64,000 nt of DNA from positions 62,001 to 126,000 of the forward strand of contig NZ_CYPU01000049.1 in NCBI RefSeq assembly GCF_001458195.1, read 5' to 3'. Source of the DNA: Ruegeria atlantica. GTDB taxonomy: Bacteria > Pseudomonadota > Alphaproteobacteria > Rhodobacterales > Rhodobacteraceae. The position numbers and the translations under genes were made by a program. The notes beneath the pieces are model-generated. The model was not told where the DNA came from. It did no database searches and saw only the letters and a list, made by a program, of their open reading frames with translations. Positions 44,158-52,707 of this stretch are shown here, piece after piece; within the stretch, counting starts at the first letter, position 1; each line of letters begins with the position of its first letter.

Positions 44158-44685
44158 ATGAAATGTGCAGCCATTGCTTTGATGCTGACACCGGCGATTG
44201 TTCTATCGCAGGTGCAAGGCCCTGCCCATGAACATGGTACAGGATATGTGGATATCGCCATTTCTGATCAGGCATTTACTTTGTCCCTCAACGTGCCTTC
44301 TGCAGACATCATTGGTTTTGAAGGGCCGGCCGAAACCGATGACGATCGCGCGCAGGTTGCGGTTGCGGTCTCCGACTTGTCCAAACCTTTGGGCCTGTTT
44401 GTGCTACCGGAAGAGGCCGGATGCGTTACCGCATCAGCCAATGTCACCCTTACGGGTGAAGGATTGGGGCAGGACAATACCACCAAGTCTGCTGATCAAG
44501 ATCAACATAGCGATTTTTTGGCCAACTACCTGATTCAGTGCCAGGATATTACAGCGCTGGCTAATATCCGGTTTGCGTATTTCGAACGGTTCGAAAATGC
44601 CCAGAAGTTGATCTTGCAGGTTACCCGATCCGGTCAAACCCGAACGTATGAGATAACTCGGAACCAACCGGATCTGGCAATGTGA
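44158..44685 (+). CDS. DUF2796 (ZrgA-like) exported metal-binding protein
   Basis: 175 residues from ATG 44158; this start gives a clean signal peptide (MKCAAIALMLTPAIVLS), while the start at 44137 does not. The mature N-terminus has HEHGTG and continues with DUF2796-type beta segments (YVDIAISDQAFTLSLNVPSADIIGFEG). ZrgA-type proteins serve zinc uptake in Vibrio. The His-rich start suits metal binding. It lies next to the iron cluster but is transcribed the other way. Confidence 0.72.
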   Translation: MKCAAIALMLTPAIVLSQVQGPAHEHGTGYVDIAISDQAFTLSLNVPSADIIGFEGPAETDDDRAQVAVAVSDLSKPLGLFVLPEEAGCVTASANVTLTGEGLGQDNTTKSADQDQHSDFLANYLIQCQDITALANIRFAYFERFENAQKLILQVTRSGQTRTYEITRNQPDLAM

Positions 44686-44791
44686 AACGCCATAACGCAG
44701 GCCATGACGGTCGGCCCGCGCCCATATACGATTAAAAGGGCGCAATCGTGCGGGCGCGACGAAAGCGCCTTGGATAGCACCCAACGTGCCG

Positions 44792-46099
44792 TCAGTGCAC
44801 GAAATGCAGTTTTGAGAAACTCTGCCGCCACTCTGCAACCTCGGGGGCGATATCCGCGCCCGCCAATCCAGAGGTGATCAATGCCGCCAACCGATCAGCG
44901 TCTTGCGACGTCATCCCCCATCTGACCAGTTCAGGCGTCCCGAACCGAAGGCCGTTCATGTCCCCTTTTACTTCGGGTGCAGGCAGTCCAATTCCGCAGG
45001 CAAGAAACCCAGCGCGGCGCAGCGTTTTGGACGCCGCTTGCCCGCCGCCATAAGAGTCTGCCAACACAGCAAACTGGTGCGAGTTGGTAAATCCTTCCCG
45101 ACCCGCAAAGACGGGAACGCCACGAGTGTCCAATCGTTCTGCGAGCGCTTGCGCCATCGAGATCATTTCGGCCGCGTATTGTTGGCCGAAGTCACGCCAG
45201 TCCAGCATTGTTACGGCCAACGCTGCGGACTTGGCCGCGTCGAAATTGGCCGTCATGCCCGGAAAGGCAATCGCGTCGAGCCTTTGCGCAATTTCCGCGT
45301 CATTGGAGACGATCAAACCACCAGCGGGGCCGCCCAGGCTTTTGTAAGTGCTCATCGTCATGAAATGCGCGCCCTCGGCCAAAGGATTGCACCACGCTTT
45401 GCCTGCGATGATCCCGCATTGGTGCGCAGCGTCGAACATGACCTTGGCCCCGATCTCATCAGCGATCTGCCGGACTTCTTTTACGGGATGTTCAAACAGA
45501 TTGAGGCTGCCCCCGATGGTGATCAGCTTGGGCCGTTCTTTCAGAGCCAATGCGCGCAGCTGATCCAGATTGACGGTATAACCGTCAGTATCCGTCGGTG
45601 CCTTGATTGTACGTAGACCAAAGAGACCGGCACATCCAGCTAAGTGATGGGTCACGTGCCCACCGATGGAGGCTGGGGGCGCAATTATTGTATCGCCAGG
45701 TTTGCAGGTGGCCATAAAACCATAAAGGTTGGCAATCGCGCCCGACGGCACACGGATTTCGGCGAATTTGGCATCAAAGACCTCGGCGCAGAGCTGGGCA
45801 GTGATCACTTCGATCTCTTCAATGGCCTCCAACCCCATCTCATATTTGTCGCCGGGATAGCCCAGCGACGGCCGCGACCCGATGCCCGACGATAACAGGG
45901 CCTCGGCCTTTGGGTTCATCACGTTGGTTGCGGGGTTTAGGTTGAAACACTCTCGCTCGTGGATCTCGCGGTTTCGGGTCGCAAGATCATCGATCCGTTT
46001 GATCAGTTCATCAGACGAGGCCTGAGACGCCTTAACGGCGATTTGTTGAACCCGAGTTTCGCACTGATCCGGGACCCAGTTTCGGTGTGTGATTGTCAT
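44792..46099 (-). CDS. Serine hydroxymethyltransferase-family PLP enzyme
   Basis: 435 residues from ATG 46099 with a strong AGGAGG site; the frame to 46432 is a shadow of the divergent LysR. SHMT features: SGSRPSLGYPGDKYEMG-like substrate loop (IGSRPSLGYPGDKYEMG), DAAHQCGII, the PLP lysine segment MSTYKSLGGPAGGL (canonical SHMT has TTHKTLRGPRGG) and GLRFGTPELVRWGM. The altered lysine loop suggests a paralogue acting on another beta-hydroxy amino acid. It is divergent from a GcvA-like LysR. Confidence 0.82.
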   Translation of the reverse strand: MTITHRNWVPDQCETRVQQIAVKASQASSDELIKRIDDLATRNREIHERECFNLNPATNVMNPKAEALLSSGIGSRPSLGYPGDKYEMGLEAIEEIEVITAQLCAEVFDAKFAEIRVPSGAIANLYGFMATCKPGDTIIAPPASIGGHVTHHLAGCAGLFGLRTIKAPTDTDGYTVNLDQLRALALKERPKLITIGGSLNLFEHPVKEVRQIADEIGAKVMFDAAHQCGIIAGKAWCNPLAEGAHFMTMSTYKSLGGPAGGLIVSNDAEIAQRLDAIAFPGMTANFDAAKSAALAVTMLDWRDFGQQYAAEMISMAQALAERLDTRGVPVFAGREGFTNSHQFAVLADSYGGGQAASKTLRRAGFLACGIGLPAPEVKGDMNGLRFGTPELVRWGMTSQDADRLAALITSGLAGADIAPEVAEWRQSFSKLHFVH

Positions 46100-46173
46100 G
46101 TCTGTGACCTCCTGCTTGCCACCAGATTGAACAATTGAGGCGACATCGCAAATCAGAATTGCTATTTCTTGGC

Positions 46174-46184
46174 GTAGAAAAACT
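46174..46184 (+). promoter_or_regulatory. Candidate LysR operator element GTAGAAAAACT (copy 2)
   Basis: Identical to 19454-19464 and placed 23 bp before the LysR ATG at 46197, in the divergent SHMT/LysR spacer. Confidence 0.4.
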
Positions 46185-46196
46185 GAGTCTAAGGCA

Positions 46197-47066
46197 ATGG
46201 CTGTTCTCCCAAGACGCCCGAAAGGGCCACCTCTTAACGCACTCCGCGCTTTTGAAGCTGCGGCAAGGCTGGGCAGTTTCGTAGCTGCTGCCGAAGAGCT
46301 GAGCGTCACTCCCGGTGCGATTTCGCAACATATAAAGACAATTGAAGCGTGGGCGGATGTGCCTCTGTTCCGGCGAAACGCGCAAGGGGTTGAGCTGACC
46401 GCGCCCGGGCGCCAACTGGCTGGTGATTTCACCCTGGCCTTCGATCAGCTTGCGGCCGCAACGCAGAACCTGCGGAACCTGAGCCCGAGCGTTGAGATCC
46501 ATATCGCCGCCCTGCCTTCGGTCGCGCAACTTTGGCTGCCGGCGCGATTGGGGCGAATCCGAAACACTTGGCCGGACATGAAGTTCTCGGTAACGGCCAT
46601 GGAAACATCGCCTCGCCTATCACGTGATCTGTTTGATCTTTCGGTCTTCATTTCCGAACCCGACGGGACGGCTGATCAAATTGTAATCACGGAGGACGTC
46701 ATTTTCCCGGTTTGCGCGCCGGAACTGGCCGAGAGTTTCAATTTTGAATCCACCCCGCTGCTGCACGATCAGACATGGCATGATGACTGGCGGCGGTGGT
46801 CCGAGGAGACGGGGACACTCATCAGCGATCCTAATAAAGGGCCGAAGTATTCGCTTTATGGTCTTGCAGTTGAAGAGGCTAAGTCCGGGGCTGGTGCCTT
46901 GATGGCGCATGGATGTCTGATCGAACCTGCGCTCAAAGCCGGGCATTTGGTGCGTGTATCGGCGCAGGCCTGCGAAACAGGCCGGTCGCTGATGATAAAC
47001 CTTCCGCATCCATCGAGACGACGCGCGGCACTTGAAAAAATTGTTGAACTATTGCGGGAAGGTTAG
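46197..47066 (+). CDS. GcvA-like LysR-family regulator of the SHMT-like gene
   Basis: 289 residues. The HTH (PLNALRAFEAAARLGSFVAAAEELSVTPGAISQHIKTIE) is GcvA-type. It is divergent from the SHMT-like gene by about 100 bp. GcvA senses glycine in E. coli, which fits an SHMT-type target, though the effector here is inference. AAGG precedes the ATG. Confidence 0.88.
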   Translation: MAVLPRRPKGPPLNALRAFEAAARLGSFVAAAEELSVTPGAISQHIKTIEAWADVPLFRRNAQGVELTAPGRQLAGDFTLAFDQLAAATQNLRNLSPSVEIHIAALPSVAQLWLPARLGRIRNTWPDMKFSVTAMETSPRLSRDLFDLSVFISEPDGTADQIVITEDVIFPVCAPELAESFNFESTPLLHDQTWHDDWRRWSEETGTLISDPNKGPKYSLYGLAVEEAKSGAGALMAHGCLIEPALKAGHLVRVSAQACETGRSLMINLPHPSRRRAALEKIVELLREG

Positions 47067-47150
47067 CGGCGATAGGGCGATGACTACTGCCCCTAAAAAG
47101 TAACTGAACTTTGCGAGGATGGTTTCGGAGGTCCGATTTGGATGCGAACT
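47067..47150. other. Short gap before the IS remnant
   Basis: About 85 bp; ACTGCCCCTAAAAAGTAAC at 47085-47103 could be a decayed IS end, but no matching inverted repeat was found. Confidence 0.2.
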
Positions 47151-47423
47151 TCAGACAATAAACTCCGTAATCCTTGGCCACGTCTTCCGCTTGGCTTCGG
47201 TCGTCACCACTTTTTTTGAGTTCACATTCCGCAGCATTGCGATTTCGGCTTCCAGTAACTGGAGCTTCTTCGCATCCGACGGTCCCATCCCGCCATACTT
47301 ACTTATGTGTTTGTAGGCGTCTTGGCTGACTCCATAGCGCTTGAACACGTCGGCCGTCTCCTCGCCAGCTTTCTGTTCCTAGATCATCTGAATGATTTGT
47401 TCGTCGGTGAATCTCGTTTTCAA
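47151..47423 (-). pseudogene. IS3-family transposase OrfA remnant
   Basis: Read leftward from TTG 47423: LKTRFTDEQIIQMI, then a TAG, then EQKAGEETADVFKRYGVSQ, KYGGMGPSDAKKLQLLEAE, and a final basic stretch. This is the N-terminal HTH and leucine-zipper portion of an IS3 OrfA. It carries an amber stop at codon 15 and lacks OrfB, so it is inactive. Confidence 0.75.
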
Positions 47424-47885
47424 TTGTCCATCCTTTGATTTGGCCGACTCTACACAAAGATGGAGGAGATTCCGGGTTCAAGGCACCGAGAGGTGAACTG
47501 CTATTGATATTTTGCCTACTAACATTCCTGCATGGAATGCTAGTAGGCAAATTTTGCAAACTGTGCGGCGCGCGCAAACATGGTTTCTTGTATCTAGGAA
47601 AAGTTCGCGAAATCCAGCGGGTCGGTGGACTGCGAACTGAGCAAGCCTCAATAGAAGTCTGGGTCTCTCAGGAAAGGAGCTCCTTTTCAGACTTGATTAC
47701 GCGACTTGATGGAATCAGTAGCTTTGTCGCCGCGGGCACATACTCCTTCACCATAGATACGCCTGAAGAAAAAATAGGTATCCCACTATAGTTTGAGATC
47801 ATTAGAAAAATAGAATCGAATTGGGATTGGACTAAACCTTTTTATCAGCAGAGGAAGAACCATAACCACGGCAACGAAACCTCCA
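47424..47885. other. AT-rich gap after the IS remnant
   Basis: A rightward 118-codon frame (47435-47791) is open, with a hydrophobic N-terminal part (LLLIFCLLTFLHGM) and a C-terminal polar part, but no family, weak start context and a position straddling the IS remnant. It may be spurious or a host gene disrupted by the IS. Confidence 0.3.
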
Positions 47886-48779
47886 TCAATGGGGCGCGGA
47901 CGGATTTGCAAAGATGTCTTCCAGCCAAGCTTCAAAACGCTGTTTGGCTACCGCATCCGCTTTTGTGTTTTGCCCTGAAATCAAATAGTGGCTTTGTATT
48001 ATTGGAACTGCTTCACCAACTATGGCGACTTTTCTACCGGTCTCAACTGCGGTTTTGGCAAACCTCTCGATAACGATCGCATTGCCGCCACCTGCGGCCA
48101 CGATGTCCACGGCGGCTATTGTCGTGTCGACCACAAAGGTTGATGCGAATTGGGTTTGTCGAACCCCGATTGCGGAAAAATACCGTTCCCACATTTGCTG
48201 GAAGCCCAGAATGTGAATGAGTGGCCGTTGTTGCAGATTTTCGATGGAAGGAGCTTTTTCCTCGACCATCTTGGGGGCAATAGGGACGATACGTTCAGTA
48301 GATATTTTCCGAGCGGGGATTTCATTCCAATCGCCACTTCCTGTCCTCAGTTCGACATCGACATTTTCGCGGCCTGCGGATTCAGCCCAAATGTTCGAGA
48401 TCAGCTTTATGGAAATATCGGGATGAATCCGCAAAAACTCTGGCAACCTGTGAGCGAGAAACAAGGTCGCTGTAGATATTGGCGCGCGCACGACAAGCTC
48501 GTGCTTCTGGTTTGATCCGAAAAGGCTGATCGTTGACAGATCGATGTCTCTCAGGGCTTGCCGCACAGAAAAAGCGTATGCCTGACCAACTTCGGTCAGG
48601 CTTAGGTTGCGTGCGGCGCGATAGAACAAGGGGCAACCAAGTTGCGCTTCCAGCGAGCGGACATGAAGGCTGAGTGCCGATTGCGTGATGCCCAGCTCGG
48701 CTGCGGCAGCAGTAAAGCTCAGATGCCGCGCCGCGCATTCAAAGGACCGAAGCCAGATAGGGTTAGGAGATCGCGGCAT
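47886..48779 (-). CDS. LysR-family regulator of the 48.9-50.2 kb operon
   Basis: 297 residues from ATG 48779; the extra residues to 48842 (KTNNTGRYQRK) are not family-like. The HTH reads PIWLRSFECAARHLSFTAAAAELGITQSALSLHVRSLE. It closely resembles the LysR at 50262-51131 in layout, implying a duplicated regulator pair. It is divergent from the dehydrogenase gene at 48914. Confidence 0.87.
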   Translation of the reverse strand: MPRSPNPIWLRSFECAARHLSFTAAAAELGITQSALSLHVRSLEAQLGCPLFYRAARNLSLTEVGQAYAFSVRQALRDIDLSTISLFGSNQKHELVVRAPISTATLFLAHRLPEFLRIHPDISIKLISNIWAESAGRENVDVELRTGSGDWNEIPARKISTERIVPIAPKMVEEKAPSIENLQQRPLIHILGFQQMWERYFSAIGVRQTQFASTFVVDTTIAAVDIVAAGGGNAIVIERFAKTAVETGRKVAIVGEAVPIIQSHYLISGQNTKADAVAKQRFEAWLEDIFANPSAPH

Positions 48780-48913
48780 TCTTAGCACCGAAAATTTTCG
48801 CTGATACCTGCCGGTATTATTCGTTTTACACCCTGCCATCAACGTTTGTAATTTTTTTCAAAGTAACATCTTTGCCGATCATCCGGCGGGAACTGGAACA
48901 GGGAAACACGCGC

Positions 48914-49879
48914 ATGAAAGTTGGGTTTATTGGTCTTGGAAATGTCGGCGGGAAACTCAGCGGCAGTTTGCTGCGGAATGGCATTGATCTGACGGTTCAT
49001 GACCTCAATCCTGAGCTTGTGGAAGATTTCGTCTCGCGCGGGGCAACCCGTGGGGAAAGCCCGGCGCAGCTGATGCGCGATTGCGATGCTGTTATCACCT
49101 GTCTGCCAACTCCCGCCGCCTCGGATGCCGTCATGCAACAGATGCTGCCCGAGGTGAAACCGGGCAAAATCTGGATGGAGATGTCCACCACTGACGAAGC
49201 CGAGGTCAAACGCTTGGGCGCAATGGTGATGAACGCAGGTGGTGCAGCCGTGGATTGCCCGGTATCGGGCGGATGCCACCGCGCAGCGACGGGCAATATC
49301 TCGATCTTTGCGGGCTGCGACCGTGCCACATTTGATCGCATCGCGCCTTTCCTGAAAACCATGGGTCGACGCATTCTGCACACTGGTGATCTGGGCTCGG
49401 CTTCGGTTTTGAAAGTGGTGACGAACTATCTGGCCACGGCCAATCTTGTCACTTGCTGCGAAGCGCTTGTCACCGCCAAGGCGGCCGGTATGGACCTCAA
49501 TACGACCTATGAGGCGATGAAGATTAGCTCCGGCACGTCATTCGTACATGAAACCGAAAGCCAGGTGATCCTGAACGGCAGCCGTGACATTTCTTTCACC
49601 ATGGATCTGGTCAAAAAGGATGCCGGCCTTTTCCAGCAGGTGGCTGACCGTCACAATGTGCCGCTGGAAATCTCGCCTATGTTGGTTCAGATCTTTGAGG
49701 ACGGCATCGAACGCTATGGCGAGCGTTGTTTTTCGCCCAACATCATCAAACGTCTGGAAGAGGCCACCGGTCTGGACATTCTCGCCCCCGGTTTCCCGCC
49801 GGAAATGACGGATGATGAGCCGGAAGAACCCGGTTACGAGGTGATCCCGCAAGGCTCTGAACGCAAAGCCGCTGAATAA
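48914..49879 (+). CDS. 3-hydroxyisobutyrate-dehydrogenase-family oxidoreductase
   Basis: 321 residues from ATG 48914. Rossmann motif FIGLGNVGGKLSGSLL, DCPVSGG near residue 118 and the catalytic Lys in VLKVVTNYL. The C-terminus extends about 20-30 residues beyond usual relatives with an acidic DDEPEEPGYE tail. It is followed after 16 bp by a truncated PanB-like gene, so it may act on a beta-hydroxyacid in that pathway. Substrate unknown. Confidence 0.85.
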   Translation: MKVGFIGLGNVGGKLSGSLLRNGIDLTVHDLNPELVEDFVSRGATRGESPAQLMRDCDAVITCLPTPAASDAVMQQMLPEVKPGKIWMEMSTTDEAEVKRLGAMVMNAGGAAVDCPVSGGCHRAATGNISIFAGCDRATFDRIAPFLKTMGRRILHTGDLGSASVLKVVTNYLATANLVTCCEALVTAKAAGMDLNTTYEAMKISSGTSFVHETESQVILNGSRDISFTMDLVKKDAGLFQQVADRHNVPLEISPMLVQIFEDGIERYGERCFSPNIIKRLEEATGLDILAPGFPPEMTDDEPEEPGYEVIPQGSERKAAE

Positions 49880-49895
49880 AAAAAGGACAGCGGTT

Positions 49896-50171
49896 TTGAA
49901 ACGGATCTATACTTTTGGTGGGCATCCGGCGACGCGTAACTTGACGGTGGCGGATATCAAGGCAGGCAAGGGCAGGCGTAAATTCGTGCAGACGACCGCC
50001 GTGAGCCGCACCGAGGCTGCTGCGGCTCAGGCCGCGTGCATTGATCATCTATCAGGAGTCGATCGCGATCTGGTCGAAGCGCGAGTGCGTGCACCTGATA
50101 GGTTCACCACTGCCGCGCTGATGGCCAGCGACTATAAGAACCAAGAGGACACCCTGCGTGCCGGTACATAA
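49896..50171 (+). pseudogene. Truncated PanB-like (ketopantoate hydroxymethyltransferase family) N-terminus
   Basis: 91 residues. The run TVADIKAGKGRRKFVQTTAVSRTEAAAAQAACID resembles the start of PanB-family proteins (TVADI..KG, then a TT segment and AGID). Normal members exceed 250 residues; here the frame ends at ACATAA and none of the substrate loops or metal ligands follow. The gene seems cut off, its tail lost in the 90 bp before the convergent LysR. PanB family assignment is by eye. Confidence 0.45.
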
Positions 50172-50261
50172 TCTCTTTGGCCCTTACGATGTAGCAGCAA
50201 CCCTCTCCAATTGTATCAATTTAGACTGTCTCATTGCGTTGGAGCCAGACAGAAGGTCAGC

Positions 50262-51131
50262 TTAAAAACGGGTTTGTAACCATTCGCAAAAAGCAGTCGA
50301 AACGTGTAATCTTGCCGTACCTGTTTTGTGTTGCAGGATGTAGTGGGCTTGGCCTGTAACAACGGGGGCACCGACAATTCTGATCTGGCGGCCGCTTGCG
50401 ATGGCCTGCTGCGCGAACCGGTTGATCATAATAGTGCAGCCGCTTTCCGCGGCCACCAATTCGCAGGCGGCAACTGAGGTATCGACGATAAGGCGCGGGG
50501 ATATTTCAGTATTGGGCAGACCACGGGCCGACAGATACCGCGCCCAATGGTCGTCAAACCCCAGAACGTGGATGGCAGCGTGCGCCGTCAGGTCCTCGGG
50601 TGTTTTGATCATTGGCGCGGTGCGCGCACCGCAAACTGGAACGATGAACTCATCGGAAAGCTTGACCATGCGCGTGTCGGAATGGGATTGCGGAGCCAGC
50701 AGGATGTCAATGTCCACGGGATGCCCTTCCTCGCCGCTCTGCCACAGAGAGGTGACAAGTTTGATCCCGATACCGGGATGGGCTGTCTGAAAGGTCGCAA
50801 GTTGCGGCGCCAGCCAAATGATCATAGCCGCCGACGCCCGCACAACGATCGTCGTCTCCAAGGCAGGCCCAAACAGCCCGTTTGTGGAAAATGCGATGTG
50901 CTCCAGTGAGTCCCGGACCGATATCAAATAGGCCCGGCCGATTTCCGTCAGTTGCAGGCTTTTGGCCTTGCGAATGAACAGTTTCTGCCCCAGCTGACCT
51001 TCCAGCGCCTTCATGTGCTGACTGACAGCCGTTTGTGTCAGCCCCAGCTCTCGGCTGGCGGCGGTAAAGCTTAAATGACGGGCGGCGGCCTCGAAAGTGC
51101 GAAGCCAGTTCAGGTTGAGATTGCTTTTCAT
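50262..51131 (-). CDS. LysR-family regulator of the oxygenase operon
   Basis: 289 residues. The HTH reads NLNWLRTFEAAARHLSFTAASRELGLTQTAVSQHMKALE, of the same type as the LysR at 47886. It is divergent from the 2OG-oxygenase gene by 119 bp; AGACAAAAG is repeated at 51202-51210 and 51232-51240 in that spacer and could be part of an operator. Confidence 0.88.
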   Translation of the reverse strand: MKSNLNLNWLRTFEAAARHLSFTAASRELGLTQTAVSQHMKALEGQLGQKLFIRKAKSLQLTEIGRAYLISVRDSLEHIAFSTNGLFGPALETTIVVRASAAMIIWLAPQLATFQTAHPGIGIKLVTSLWQSGEEGHPVDIDILLAPQSHSDTRMVKLSDEFIVPVCGARTAPMIKTPEDLTAHAAIHVLGFDDHWARYLSARGLPNTEISPRLIVDTSVAACELVAAESGCTIMINRFAQQAIASGRQIRIVGAPVVTGQAHYILQHKTGTARLHVSTAFCEWLQTRF

Positions 51132-51250
51132 TGCCCATTCATAAGTTTTTTATGTGCATGGACGCAAATTGTTTCATTTTCCTTCATTTCGGCCGGCAGT
51201 TAGACAAAAGCAACTGACGACGAAGTCGACCAGACAAAAGGGAGCGATCT

Positions 51251-52117
51251 ATGCCGGAGATCAATCAAGATGCAGCCACCGACCTGGTTTTGAGCCTTGT
51301 GGATCTGGAGCGCTATCCCCTTGCGGATCTGGAAAGTGCCGAAGGCGCTGCGTTTCTCAAGACCTGTCAGGATCAGATGGAGGAACATGGCTGGTGCAAT
51401 CTGGATGGATTTATCCGTCCCGAGGCACTGGCAGCGCTGGCCGATGAATCCAACGCCTTACTACCGACCGCTGACGTGCTGACCATCAAGCGCAACATCT
51501 ATCAGGGCGCAATTGACCCGTCGCTGCCCATGGATGATCCGCGTCGTAAGGAATATACGCATGTGGCGACGCAATTGGCGGATGATCAGCTGCCGAATGA
51601 AACGCTTATTCAGCGGCTTTATCAGTCGCCGCGTTTGACGGATTTTGTGCGCCGCGTCCAAAAGAAAGAGGTGCTGCATCGCTGCGCCGATGAGTTTCAA
51701 GCGCTGAATGTCGTCGCCCTGCATCCAGGAAGCTGGCACGCCTGGCATTATGATACGACGGAATGTACCGTGACGCTGCTGTTGCAGGCCGCTGAAACCG
51801 GGGGTGATTTTGCCTTCTTGCCAAACTCGCGCACCGACGAAGCCGAAGACCGCGAAGCGGTGGATCGTTTGCTTGCTGGTGATATGTCCCATGCGCAGAA
51901 GTTTGACCGGGGTGCCGGTACTTTTACCCTGTTTCGCGGTGGCTATTCATTGCACGGGGTGACAGAGGTCGAAGGGTCGACCCCCCGTGTCACCGCGATC
52001 ATGACCTATGACGAACAGGAAGGCCGTGTGATCAGCGACGACATCAACATCCGGATCTATGGTGATCGTGTCAAAAATATCCTCGCGGAACGCGCAGCCT
52101 CCAGCATCAACGCATAA
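51251..52117 (+). CDS. Fe(II)/2-oxoglutarate oxygenase, HalD/BesD-like family
   Basis: 288 residues. Iron ligands are seen in WHAWHYD (HxD, about residue 170) and the distal His in FRGGYSLHGVTEV, followed by Arg in TPRVTAIMTY for 2OG. The segment CTVTLLLQAAETGGDFAFLPNSR and the LLAGD...FTLFRGG order resemble the HalD/BesD family. BesD-type halogenases replace the Asp of HxD with Gly to admit chloride; here Asp is kept, so hydroxylation is predicted. It is first in an operon with an isochorismatase-type hydrolase and a dehydrogenase. Substrate likely an amino acid; inference. Confidence 0.68.
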   Translation: MPEINQDAATDLVLSLVDLERYPLADLESAEGAAFLKTCQDQMEEHGWCNLDGFIRPEALAALADESNALLPTADVLTIKRNIYQGAIDPSLPMDDPRRKEYTHVATQLADDQLPNETLIQRLYQSPRLTDFVRRVQKKEVLHRCADEFQALNVVALHPGSWHAWHYDTTECTVTLLLQAAETGGDFAFLPNSRTDEAEDREAVDRLLAGDMSHAQKFDRGAGTFTLFRGGYSLHGVTEVEGSTPRVTAIMTYDEQEGRVISDDINIRIYGDRVKNILAERAASSINA

Positions 52118-52128
52118 AGGACCAAGCC

Positions 52129-52677
52129 ATGAAAACTGCTCTACTCGTCATCGATGTGCAAATGGCACTGGCTCATGAGGATGCCGCCGGTGCCGTGCGA
52201 TCTTGCCCCGAGGCAGGCGACAATATCGGCCGGCTTCTCAGCCGGTTTCGCGCGCACGGTGACAAGATCGTCCATGTGCATCACCACGGGCTTGACCCCG
52301 GCGATCCATTTCATGCGGATGCGCCTGGTGCGGCTGTTCAACCCTTTGCGGCACCGCAGGGGGACGAGTCGGTGATCATCAAAAACGTCTCCAGCGCCTT
52401 CGCCGGAACCTCGCTCGAAGCTGATCTGCGTGCCGACAATATTGAGCGTGTGGTCATCTGCGGGGCCACAGCAAATCACTGTGCCGAGTCCGCCGCGCGC
52501 TCTGCAAGCAGTCTGGGCTTTGAGATGGTCTATGCCTCTGACGCCGTCTGGGCTTATGACGCGACCGGGCCGGACGGGGTGACCCACAGCGCCGAACAGA
52601 TCCATTCCGTCACGCTTGCCAACCTGCAGGGTGAGTTTGGTGAGGTATGTTCGACCGACACCATCCTGAACGCGTAA
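52129..52677 (+). CDS. Isochorismatase-family cysteine hydrolase
   Basis: 182 residues with the triad D9 (LLVIDVQ), K85 (IIKNVSSAF) and C118 (GATANHCAES). The family cleaves amide, imide or vinyl-ether bonds (isochorismate, nicotinamide, ureidoacrylate). A cis-peptide-type GATA before the Cys loop is in place. It lies 11 bp after the oxygenase gene. It may remove ammonia or a carbamoyl group from the oxygenase product; this is inference. Confidence 0.85.
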   Translation: MKTALLVIDVQMALAHEDAAGAVRSCPEAGDNIGRLLSRFRAHGDKIVHVHHHGLDPGDPFHADAPGAAVQPFAAPQGDESVIIKNVSSAFAGTSLEADLRADNIERVVICGATANHCAESAARSASSLGFEMVYASDAVWAYDATGPDGVTHSAEQIHSVTLANLQGEFGEVCSTDTILNA

Positions 52678-52707
52678 GCAATATAACTAACCCCGAGGAC
52701 GGCGAAG

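Noticed and set aside
44686-44791. Possible gene or riboswitch after DUF2796
   Set aside because: Only 105 bp, no convincing aptamer fold or ORF.
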